Source: Candidatus Zipacnadia bacterium (GTDB lineage Bacteria > Armatimonadota > Zipacnadia > Zipacnadales > UBA5352). Taken from it: a stretch of 11,816 nt of DNA. Location of the stretch: positions 1 to 11,816 of the forward strand of contig JALGUI010000053.1 in the NCBI GenBank assembly GCA_029820915.1, given 5' to 3'. The notes under the pieces are model-generated. The model saw only the letters and a list, made by a program, of their open reading frames with translations, had not been told where the DNA came from and did no database searches. Positions 6,480 to 11,816 of this stretch are shown piece by piece. A program made the translations under genes and the position numbers. Position 1 is the stretch's first letter. Every line of letters starts with the position of its first letter.

Positions 6480-6990
6480 CACCCCCTCCGGCTGCTGCGC
6501 AGCCTCTTCCCCCTCTCTCTGGCGAGCTTCGCTCGCAAGCGGGAGAAGGGGCTGACGTTACGGCAGCGCCTGCCGATCACGTTGCTGGCTACCAGACCCT
6601 TCCGCAAGCCCCCTCCCGCCTGCGACGTCGTTCGTTGCCAGGGGGTGTCCCGAGCGCAGCTCGGGACGGGGGAGGAGGCCGTTGTCGTCGTCGTCATCCG
6701 CCCCGCTTCGTCTCTTTCGCCGCCGTCATGTGGGACAGGCATTCCTGCCTGTCAATGCCGTGCCCGTCAATGCCGTACGGTCATCGAGATGGCTGAAGGC
6801 CGACAGCCAGGAACGGACGGCACCAATGTCTGACAGGCAGGAATGCCTGCCCTACAATGACGACACCTGACGGTGCCGAGGTAGCCGCCTACCCCGTGGT
6901 GACACAGGAACACCCCGATCTGATGGGCTCCGCCCAGGGAGGGGCTGGCCCGAGCGCAGCTCGGGACGGGGGAGGAAGCCGTTGGAGCGG
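6480..6990. repeat. Cluster of REP-like hairpins and dispersed repeats, no convincing gene
   Basis: This roughly 500-bp stretch has short frames only, with no ribosome sites or recognisable protein. It contains stem-triloop hairpins at 6490-6504 (GGCTGC/GCAGCC), 6522-6536 (GCGAGC/GCTCGC), 6647-6667 (9-bp stem) and 6949-6965 (7-bp stem). A 36-bp direct repeat with one mismatch links 6649-6684 and 6949-6984, exactly 300 bp apart. A 19-bp perfect inverted pair lies at 6736-6754 and 6831-6849; each arm is itself a hairpin (for example GACAGGC/GCCTGTC). The architecture resembles REP/BIME-type intergenic repeats. No transposase or target-site duplication is seen. Confidence 0.7.
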
Positions 6991-7041
6991 GCACCGCCAA
7001 CTTACCTACTCGATCGAGGCACACCCGGCCCACGTTGCGCC

Positions 7042-7070
7042 TTCACCGCCGCCCGCGAGCGGTGTATAAT
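7042..7070 (+). promoter_or_regulatory. Candidate promoter of the small lipoprotein gene
   Basis: -35 TTCACC (7042-7047, four of six), a 17-bp spacer and a perfect -10 TATAAT (7065-7070). This predicts a leader of about 85 bases before the gene at 7162. No operator is recognised. Confidence 0.6.
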
Positions 7071-7161
7071 GCGATGGCCGACTGGCTGTGCCGGTCCGGG
7101 AACATCTGGCCGCCGGTTCCGTCTAACATGCGGACAACACGCCGGCGACAGGAGTGACACC

Positions 7162-7560
7162 ATGAGCATTCGCAGGGCCGCGGTGGCGTTCTCGCTTTCA
7201 TTGCTCGTCGCGATCATCGGTCTCGCCGGGTGTGGCGGCGGCGGCGGCGACACGCCCCCGCAGAACCACGACCCCACCATCAACTCGCTCACCTCTGCCG
7301 ACGCTCAGGTCTGGCCGAGCCAGGGCACCACGGTCACGGTCACCGCGAGCGATCAGGACGGCGATTCCCTGAGCTACGCGTGGACTACGTCCGGGGGGAC
7401 GATCAACGGCAGCGGCACGCAGATCACGTGGGTGGCTCCCACCACGACGGGCGACCACACGGTGACCGTGACCGTCATCGACGGGCAGGGCGGACAGGCC
7501 CAGCAGTCAGTCACGATCAACGTTGACGATATCGGCCCACCGCCGCCCCCGCCGTTCTAG
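7162..7560 (+). CDS. Small lipoprotein with one Ig-like/PKD-like domain
   Basis: The gene starts at ATG 7162, 7 bases after AGGAG, and encodes 132 residues. Residues 1-24 are a lipoprotein signal: Arg4-Arg5, a hydrophobic stretch, and the lipobox L21-A22-G23-C24. The lipidated Cys is followed by a Gly run. Residues about 38-120 form a single beta-sandwich-like module with the usual PKD/cadherin-like landmarks 'SDQDGDSLSYAWTTSGG', 'ITWVAP', 'GDHTVTVTVIDGQGGQA' and 'VTINV'. The protein ends in Gly-Pro6-Phe, an abrupt low-complexity tail. It probably sits on the outer face of a membrane, perhaps as a carbohydrate- or protein-binding module, but no ligand can be inferred. It is transcribed alone, with a promoter at 7042-7070 and a long palindrome right after the stop. 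Larger homologues normally carry several such modules, so this is a minimal version. Confidence 0.85.
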   Translation: MSIRRAAVAFSLSLLVAIIGLAGCGGGGGDTPPQNHDPTINSLTSADAQVWPSQGTTVTVTASDQDGDSLSYAWTTSGGTINGSGTQITWVAPTTTGDHTVTVTVIDGQGGQAQQSVTINVDDIGPPPPPPF

Positions 7561-7575
7561 CGATCAGCGGCCACT

Positions 7576-7617
7576 GATGCGCGCGAGCCCGGGAGTGCTC
7601 CCGGGCTCGCGCGCATC
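7576..7617. terminator. Perfect 20-bp inverted repeat between convergent genes
   Basis: Arms 7576-7595 and 7598-7617 are perfect reverse complements with only TG between them. The repeat lies 15 bases after the lipoprotein stop and just beyond the last gene of the feo operon. It is well placed as a bidirectional transcription end. It lacks T tracts, so Rho-independent action would rest on the stem alone. Confidence 0.6.
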
Positions 7618-7625
7618 CGCGGGCA

Positions 7626-7838
7626 TCAGGTGCCGCCCGCGTCCCCGCTCTTGTCCGTGGCCTTCGCCGGCGAAGGTGCGTCGCGAGAGCCGAGCGCGCA
7701 CGGTCTGGCGTCCGCGTACGGACACGAGGCCGCAGTTTCGCACGAGCAACCGCTGGTGGGCGCCCGGCCCACCAGGGCGTAGATCAACCACCCCGCGGCC
7801 GCGACCACGATCAGCGCTACAATGACCGTCTGCGCCAT
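7626..7838 (-). CDS. FeoB-associated Cys-rich membrane protein
   Basis: This 70-residue protein has one N-terminal membrane segment (about residues 3-24) and a short cytosolic Cys-rich patch, Cys31-x-Cys33-x5-Cys39-x7-Cys47, then a polar tail. This arrangement and its position right after feoB are typical of the FeoB-associated Cys-rich family, which is thought to assist ferrous-iron transport, perhaps by handling the metal at the membrane; the exact role is unknown. AGGAGG lies 6 bases before ATG 7838, and only 13 bases separate it from the feoB stop, so it is the last gene of the feo operon. A short TM-plus-Cys protein in this place is unlikely to be a chance frame. Confidence 0.82.
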   Translation of the reverse strand: MAQTVIVALIVVAAAGWLIYALVGRAPTSGCSCETAASCPYADARPCALGSRDAPSPAKATDKSGDAGGT

Positions 7839-7851
7839 CTCCCGCCTCCTC

Positions 7852-9945
7852 CTACCCCAGCCCCAGCGCGCGGCCGCCCTGGTAGATGACGAAGCTGACG
7901 AGCCAGGCGAGGCTTATGGTGTAGACCACCGCGAAGGTCAGCCACTTCCACGAGCCGGACTCGCGCCACAGCATCACCATCGCCGCCACGCACGGCACGT
8001 AGACGAGCACGAAGGCCATCAGCGCGTACGCCACCAGTGGGCTCAAGGTCGGGTCGGCGCGCAAGGCGCGCGTCAGCGCCCCGCCCGCCGGCCCGTCCTC
8101 CTCGATCTCCTCGATCGAGTACGTGGTCGCCAGCGTGGCGACCACGATCTCCTTGGCGGCCAGACCGGCCACCAGGCTGATGCCGATCTTCCAGTCGAAG
8201 CCCAGGGGCTTGATCGCCGGCTCGATCGCGGCTCCGATGCGGCCGGCGGCGGTGTACGAGATCGGTGGGGAGGAAGTCGCGTCTGCTTCGACGGGAGGCT
8301 TGGGATAGGTCAGCAGCGCCCACATGATGACCGAGGCGGCGAGAATCAAGGTGCCCGCCTTGCGGATGTACGCCCAGCTCCGCTCCCACATGTGCAGCAG
8401 CGTCCCCGTCACGGTCGGCATGCGGTACGGCGGCAGCTCCATAACGAAGGGGGTCATCGGGCCCCTGAGGACGGTGGAGCGGAGGACTCTGGCCATGAGC
8501 GCGGCGAGCGCCACGCCCAGCAGGTAGATCGACAATATGACCTTGCCCGCCATCGCCGGCGGGAAGAACGCCCCCGCCAGAAGCACGTAGACCGGCAGGC
8601 GCGCGCCGCAGCTCATCAGCGGCGTCACCAGCATGGTGGTCAGGCGGTCGCGCCGGCTCTCGAGCGTGCGCGTCGCCATGATGGCGGGCACCGTGCAGCC
8701 GAAGCCGACGAGCATGGGAATGAAGCTCTTGCCGTGCAGGCCGATGTGGTGCATCAGCTTGTCCACGACGAAGGCCGCGCGCGACATGTAGCCGCTGTCC
8801 TCGAGCAGCGAGATGGCCAGGAACAGCAGCATGATCTGCGGCACGAAGATGAGCACCCCGCCGACGCCGCCGATGATGCCGTCCACGATTAGCGACTCGA
8901 GCGGCCCGTCGGGAAGCACGGTCGCGATGTGGACGCCGAGCCACCCGAACAGCGTCTCCAGCCAGGCCATGGGCGGCGCGCCCAGCCGGAAGACCAGCTC
9001 GAACATGGCCCACATCAGCAGCAGGAAGATGGGGATGCCCAGGGGGCGGCTGGTGACGACGCTGTCGATGGCCTCCGACCAGTCGATGCGCTTCTGCGCG
9101 AGCGTCGTCGTCGCCTCGACGCAGGCGCCGTTGATGAAGCCGTAGCGGTGGTCGGCCAGCGCGAGTTCGGCATCGTCGCCGATGACGGCCTCCAGGTGCG
9201 CGCGGACCCGCGCCACCCGGTCCAGCAGCTCGGGGCCGCCCGCGATGCTCTCCTCGACCACCGAGCGCACCTCGTCATCGTCCTCGAGGAGCTTGATGGC
9301 CACCCAGCGCGCGGGCAGCCCGGCGATGCCTCCCGCGTCGGCGATGAGGTCCGCGATCTCCCTGACGTGGCTCTCCAGCTCGTCGCCGTAGCCGACCTCC
9401 TTGGCCGGGAGGCGCCGCGCGCGCGCGGTCTCGAGCGCGACGCGCAGGAGCTGATCGATGCCTTTACTTCTGGACGCGACTGTCGCCACCACCGGCACCC
9501 CGAGCAGTTCGCTGAGCAGCTCGACGTCGATCCGGCGCCCGCGCGCCTCCGCGACGTCGATCATGTTGAGCGCGATCACCACGGGCACGCCCAGCTCGAT
9601 GAACTGCATGGCCAGGTAGAGGTTGCGCTCGAGGTTCGAGGCGTCCACGATGTCCACGACGACGTCGGGGCGCTCGTCGATGACGAAGTTGCGGGCCACG
9701 ACCTCTTCGAGGGAGTAGGTGGTGAGGGAGTATGTGCCGGGCAGGTCCACGACGTGCACGAAGGCGTCGCCGACCCGGCGCCGCCCCTCCTTCTTCTCGA
9801 CGGTGACGCCGGGGTAGTTGCCCACGTGCTGATGGGCGCCGGTGATGGCGTTGAAGACCGTGGTCTTCCCGGAGTTGGGGTTGCCCGCCAGGGCGATGAC
9901 AATGTCGGCGTCGGTTGCGGTCTCAGGAGAGCGTGTCGTCGTCAC
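7852..9945 (-). CDS. feoB: Ferrous iron transporter FeoB
   Basis: This 697-residue inner-membrane Fe(II) importer has a cytosolic G domain: G1 'GNPNSGKTT' (residues 21-29), switch region 'HVGNYPGVTVEKKEG' (40-54), G3 'DLPG' (67-70), the FeoB signature 'DASNLERNLYL' (101-111) and G4 'NMID' (127-130). A helical domain follows, then the membrane part with both Gate-type blocks: 'VGFGCTVPAIMATRTLESRRDRL', 'TPLMSCGARLPVYVLLAGAFF' and, near the end, 'YVPCVAAMVMLWRESGSWKW'. It is somewhat shorter than the 773-residue E. coli protein but complete. The start is GTG 9945, with AGAGGA 8 bases upstream. It is the third gene of an operon, 37 bp after feoA, and is expected to be repressed by the DtxR-type protein when iron is plentiful. 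Confidence 0.97.
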   Translation of the reverse strand: MTTTRSPETATDADIVIALAGNPNSGKTTVFNAITGAHQHVGNYPGVTVEKKEGRRRVGDAFVHVVDLPGTYSLTTYSLEEVVARNFVIDERPDVVVDIVDASNLERNLYLAMQFIELGVPVVIALNMIDVAEARGRRIDVELLSELLGVPVVATVASRSKGIDQLLRVALETARARRLPAKEVGYGDELESHVREIADLIADAGGIAGLPARWVAIKLLEDDDEVRSVVEESIAGGPELLDRVARVRAHLEAVIGDDAELALADHRYGFINGACVEATTTLAQKRIDWSEAIDSVVTSRPLGIPIFLLLMWAMFELVFRLGAPPMAWLETLFGWLGVHIATVLPDGPLESLIVDGIIGGVGGVLIFVPQIMLLFLAISLLEDSGYMSRAAFVVDKLMHHIGLHGKSFIPMLVGFGCTVPAIMATRTLESRRDRLTTMLVTPLMSCGARLPVYVLLAGAFFPPAMAGKVILSIYLLGVALAALMARVLRSTVLRGPMTPFVMELPPYRMPTVTGTLLHMWERSWAYIRKAGTLILAASVIMWALLTYPKPPVEADATSSPPISYTAAGRIGAAIEPAIKPLGFDWKIGISLVAGLAAKEIVVATLATTYSIEEIEEDGPAGGALTRALRADPTLSPLVAYALMAFVLVYVPCVAAMVMLWRESGSWKWLTFAVVYTISLAWLVSFVIYQGGRALGLG

Positions 9946-9982
9946 AAGTCAATTCCTCTCGCGCGCCGGCGGCCCGGGGGGT

Positions 9983-10210
9983 TCACGCCGGCCGCACCAG
10001 CACGCGGCGCGCCATGCCGCGCCCGAGTCCCAACTTCCCGCCCCCGAGGCGGACCATGACCGGGCCGCGGCCTCCCCAGCCGCCGACGACCGACAGTCGC
10101 GCCCCGGGCACCAGACCCATCTCGGCAAGGCGGCGGACCATGCGAGGCCCGCCCCGCACGTCCACGACCTCGCCGGACTCGCCCGCGGACATCATGTCGA
10201 GCCGCAGCAC
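9983..10210 (-). CDS. feoA: Ferrous iron transport protein FeoA
   Basis: This is a 75-residue SH3-like FeoA protein that acts at the cytosolic face with FeoB. It shows 'AGESGEVVDVRGG' (residues 9-21), the conserved 'RRLAEMGLVPGARLSVV' (26-42), and a final strand with 'GRGMARRVLV'. The frame is also open further upstream to a TTG at 10249 (88 residues), but that would overlap the end of the regulator gene. GTG 10210 gives the usual family length and lies 19 bases after the regulator stop. Its ribosome site is weak (AGG, 4 bases away), so translational coupling to the regulator is plausible. It follows a regulator that carries its own FeoA domain, so the operon encodes two FeoA modules. Confidence 0.88.
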   Translation of the reverse strand: MLRLDMMSAGESGEVVDVRGGPRMVRRLAEMGLVPGARLSVVGGWGGRGPVMVRLGGGKLGLGRGMARRVLVRPA

Positions 10211-10229
10211 CGGGCCTGCGGCGTATCGC

Positions 10230-10985
10230 TCAGATCGGCTCAACCGCAATCTGGGCTGCCTCCCGCTTCCGCAGCGACAGATGGTAGCCGCGCACTTCGA
10301 TCTCGATGGGATCGCCGAGCGGCGCCAGCCGCTCGACCTCGATCTCGGCCCCCGGCGTTACACCCATGTCCATGATCCGCCTGCGGATCGCGCCGTCGCC
10401 CGACAGGCGCAGCACCCGGCCTCGCTGGCCCGGCTCGAGGCGATCCAGCGTGGTCGCCTGCGCCCCGCCCCGCCGCGCGCGGAACGGGTTGCGATCGGGC
10501 ACTTCGATGCTCGCGATGCACGCCGTGCAGTCCTGATCGCACGGCACGTCCTCCCAGCGGTCGGACAGATGGCCCAACCACGCCTCCCCGCCGCGCGGGC
10601 AGCGCTCGATGAAGTCGATGAGGGCCAGCAGCCGCGAGAGCGCCAGAGGACTCAGCGCGTGCTCAATCTCGCACCCTTCCTCCGCCGCCTGCTCGGCGCC
10701 GAGCCCCAGGATATCGTGCAGGAAGGCGGTCAGCGTGTGATGCCGACGCATCAGGAACTCAGCGGTGTCGCGTCCCTCCTCCGTCAGGATCACGGCGCCG
10801 TAGGGCTCGTGGACGATGAGGCCGCGGTCCTTGAGGCCCTGCATGGCGGCGCTCACCGACGGCATCTTGACGCCCACGTGGTCCGCGATGTCCTTGACGC
10901 GCACGGCGTCCTGCCGGCGCTGGATCTGGTAGATGGCCTCCAGATAGTCCTCCAGCGACGGCGTCAGCTCGACGGCCTGAGTCAT
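10230..10985 (-). CDS. DtxR/MntR-type metal-dependent repressor with a C-terminal FeoA domain
   Basis: This 251-residue regulator starts at ATG 10985, behind a strong GGAGGAAG site (4 bases). Residues about 8-70 form the winged helix ('VRVKDIADHVGVKMPSVSAAMQGLKDRGLI'). Residues about 71-130 are the dimerisation and metal domain: His82, Cys105, Glu108 and His109 match DtxR His79, Cys102, Glu105 and His106. Asp13 and Glu16 ('LEDYLEAIY') match the Mn site residues of MntR, and the ancillary DtxR ligands Glu83 and His98 are replaced by Thr and Ala. The site is therefore a DtxR/MntR mixture. A Cys cluster follows (129, 149, 153, 156), then a FeoA/SH3-like domain (about 180-250, 'RRRIMDMGVTPGAEIEV'). 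Position at the head of feoA-feoB argues that it senses Fe(II) and represses uptake. Iron over manganese is inferred from context and Cys105, not proven. Confidence 0.92.
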   Translation of the reverse strand: MTQAVELTPSLEDYLEAIYQIQRRQDAVRVKDIADHVGVKMPSVSAAMQGLKDRGLIVHEPYGAVILTEEGRDTAEFLMRRHHTLTAFLHDILGLGAEQAAEEGCEIEHALSPLALSRLLALIDFIERCPRGGEAWLGHLSDRWEDVPCDQDCTACIASIEVPDRNPFRARRGGAQATTLDRLEPGQRGRVLRLSGDGAIRRRIMDMGVTPGAEIEVERLAPLGDPIEIEVRGYHLSLRKREAAQIAVEPI

Positions 10986-11032
10986 GCGACTTCCTCCGGC
11001 CCGAACAGAGCGGCCCCGTCCTACCGGCACCA

Positions 11033-11061
11033 AAATTAGCACAGCCTAACTCCCATGTCAA
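11033..11061 (-). promoter_or_regulatory. Promoter of the dtxR-feoA-feoB operon
   Basis: On the minus strand, -35 TTGACA (11056-11061, perfect), a 17-bp spacer, and -10 TAATTT (11033-11038), preceded by TGC as an extended -10. The start of transcription would be about 40 bases upstream of the regulator start codon. Confidence 0.75.
11036..11049 (-). promoter_or_regulatory. Candidate iron-regulator operator overlapping the feo promoter
   Basis: TTAGGCTGTGCTAA (minus strand) is an imperfect palindrome with TTAG and CTAA ends. It resembles the left and centre of the DtxR/IdeR box (TTAGGTTAGSCTAACCTAA); the right-hand CCTAA is not kept. It sits between and over the -35 and -10 boxes, as expected for autorepression. 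Confidence 0.55.
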
Positions 11062-11319
11062 GGCCCGCGTGCGCTTGGGTGTGAATCTGGACTGCAGGCG
11101 GAGCACGCCGGGCGGTACGCGGGCGGGGTCGCCCGCGCTCCAAGAGAGACCGCACGGCGGGCGGCCCCGCCGCCACGTGCAATCCGCGTTCACACCCGTG
11201 TCACCTCCGCATATCGCCGCGAGGCGTGCCCGGGCTGGAGGGCCGAGCGGGTGGCACGCCGAAGTAGTCCTGCGCTCCGAATGCGCCGCAGTAAGGCCAA
11301 CCGTGGAGGTCCACTGCCG
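11062..11319. other. Divergent intergenic region with inverted repeats
   Basis: This 258-bp gap lies between the divergent feo operon and the creatininase-like gene. A 9-bp perfect inverted pair (GGGTGTGAA at 11077-11085 and its complement at 11189-11197) encloses about 100 bp with further G/C hairpins. A second perfect 8-bp pair is GGCGTGCC at 11223-11230 with its complement at 11253-11260. A weak plus-strand promoter is possible (TTCACA 11189-11194, N17, TATCGC 11212-11217). No gene is supported. Confidence 0.5.
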
Positions 11320-11816
11320 ATGAGCCGCCGCAAGGTCAAGTGGGAAGAGATGTTCCCCGATGAGATGGAGCGGGCGATCGAGGAGCATCCGCTGCTGTAC
11401 CTGCCCTACGGGATGTGTGAGCCGCACGGCCACCACAACGCGCTGGGGCTGGACGGCATCAAGTGCTACGAGTTGTGCGTGCGCGCCGCGCGGGAGGGCG
11501 GGGGTGTAGTGGCGCCGCTGACCATGTGGCACATCGGCGAGCAGGGCATCGGCGTCCCGTGGCTGACGCGCCAGAACGCGCCGCAGCCGTTCATCACCAC
11601 GATGGGCCACGAGCTGTTCGTCCAGGGCTTCATCTGGCACCTGCGGGCCGCAGTCGCGCGCGGCTTCGAGGCCGCGATCGCCATGACCGGCCACTACGGC
11701 GGCACCGAGTGCGACATGCGCAGCGCGGCCGCCGTCTTCGCCGAACACGTCCCGCTGCCCATGTGGGCGCTCGCGGACTGGGAGTGCATCCACTACAAGC
11801 ACTACAAGGGCGACCA
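11320..11816 (+). CDS. Creatininase-family amidohydrolase-like protein, 3' end outside the window
   Basis: The frame is open from ATG 11320 to the window edge (165 residues seen). GGAGG lies 10 bases before the start. The N-terminal metal motif is Glu34-Pro-His36-Gly-His-His-Asn-Ala-Leu-Gly-Leu-Asp45; these three residues have the same spacing as the metal ligands Glu34, His36 and Asp45 of creatininase. 'MTGHYGGTE' (His125) matches the second metal motif, although the following Glu of creatininase ('GHYEN') is Gly here, as in the wider family ('GHGGN'). The fold also serves riboflavin/F420-biosynthesis formamide hydrolases and mycofactocin MftE, so the real substrate is unknown. The protein is cytoplasmic, with no signal peptide. 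It diverges from the feo operon with no evident functional link. Confidence 0.85.
   Translation, partial: MSRRKVKWEEMFPDEMERAIEEHPLLYLPYGMCEPHGHHNALGLDGIKCYELCVRAAREGGGVVAPLTMWHIGEQGIGVPWLTRQNAPQPFITTMGHELFVQGFIWHLRAAVARGFEAAIAMTGHYGGTECDMRSAAAVFAEHVPLPMWALADWECIHYKHYKGD

Noticed and set aside
6736..6849. Possible insertion sequence or MITE bounded by the 19-bp inverted pair
   Set aside because: No target-site duplication or transposase is visible, and each arm is itself a hairpin, which fits a REP-like pair better.
6479..7033. Several 80-90-codon frames on both strands of the repeat region
   Set aside because: They consist of translated hairpin repeats (Pro/Arg/Ser-rich), lack ribosome sites and overlap each other on both strands.
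10211..10249. N-terminal extension of FeoA to the TTG at 10249
   Set aside because: It would overlap the regulator's coding end and add 13 residues not expected in FeoA. GTG 10210 gives the normal family length.
10759..11802. 347-codon minus-strand open frame through the regulator, the intergenic gap and the creatininase-like gene
   Set aside because: It crosses a promoter, an operator and two recognised genes, and the encoded sequence has no motif. It is a chance GC-rich frame.

Overview
This is a GC-rich (roughly two thirds G+C) bacterial chromosomal segment with housekeeping and metabolic genes on both strands. It carries no phage, transposase, CRISPR array or RNA gene that I can recognise. 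A near-consensus sigma70-type promoter with a perfect CIRCE operator, a DtxR-type iron regulator and a groESL operon all mark it as bacterial. The gene mix (PL22-like beta-propeller protein, non-pyrrolysine MttB homologue, alkaline-phosphatase-superfamily hydrolase, creatininase-like protein) and the hairpin-rich intergenic repeats resemble uncultured environmental lineages such as Armatimonadota, Planctomycetota or Hydrogenedentes-like phyla. That placement is an impression, not a demonstrated assignment.

Layout. Plus strand, 1-2961: the 3' part of a beta-propeller protein related to oligogalacturonate lyase, then a class I glutamine amidotransferase, then an MttB-superfamily methyltransferase. 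The last two are each knocked out of frame by a perfect short tandem duplication (28 bp and 19 bp). Minus strand, 2999-4069: an alkaline-phosphatase-superfamily phosphodiesterase with its own candidate promoter. Minus strand, 4282-6401: groES-groEL behind a TTGACA-N16-TATAAT promoter and a CIRCE element, with a hairpin between the two genes. From 6366 to 7161 there is no convincing gene. This stretch holds the groE promoter, a 9-bp tandem repeat, a cluster of short hairpin-forming repeats and the promoter of a small lipoprotein gene (7162-7560).

Minus strand, 11061 down to 7626: an iron-uptake operon in the order DtxR-type regulator fused to a FeoA domain, free-standing FeoA, FeoB, and a FeoB-associated Cys-rich membrane protein. 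Its promoter overlaps a palindrome that resembles a DtxR/IdeR box. A perfect 20-bp inverted repeat separates the 3' end of this operon from the convergent lipoprotein gene. From 11320 to the window edge, on the plus strand, lies the N-terminal part of a creatininase-like protein.

How the genes work together. The feo operon is a coherent Fe(II) import unit that probably feeds back on its own regulator. The groESL operon is a classical HrcA-controlled chaperonin operon. The amidotransferase-MttB pair may be one transcription unit. The strongest unexpected signal is the pair of exact tandem duplications that break both genes by the same +1 phase within 430 bp. I see no clear new multi-gene system here.
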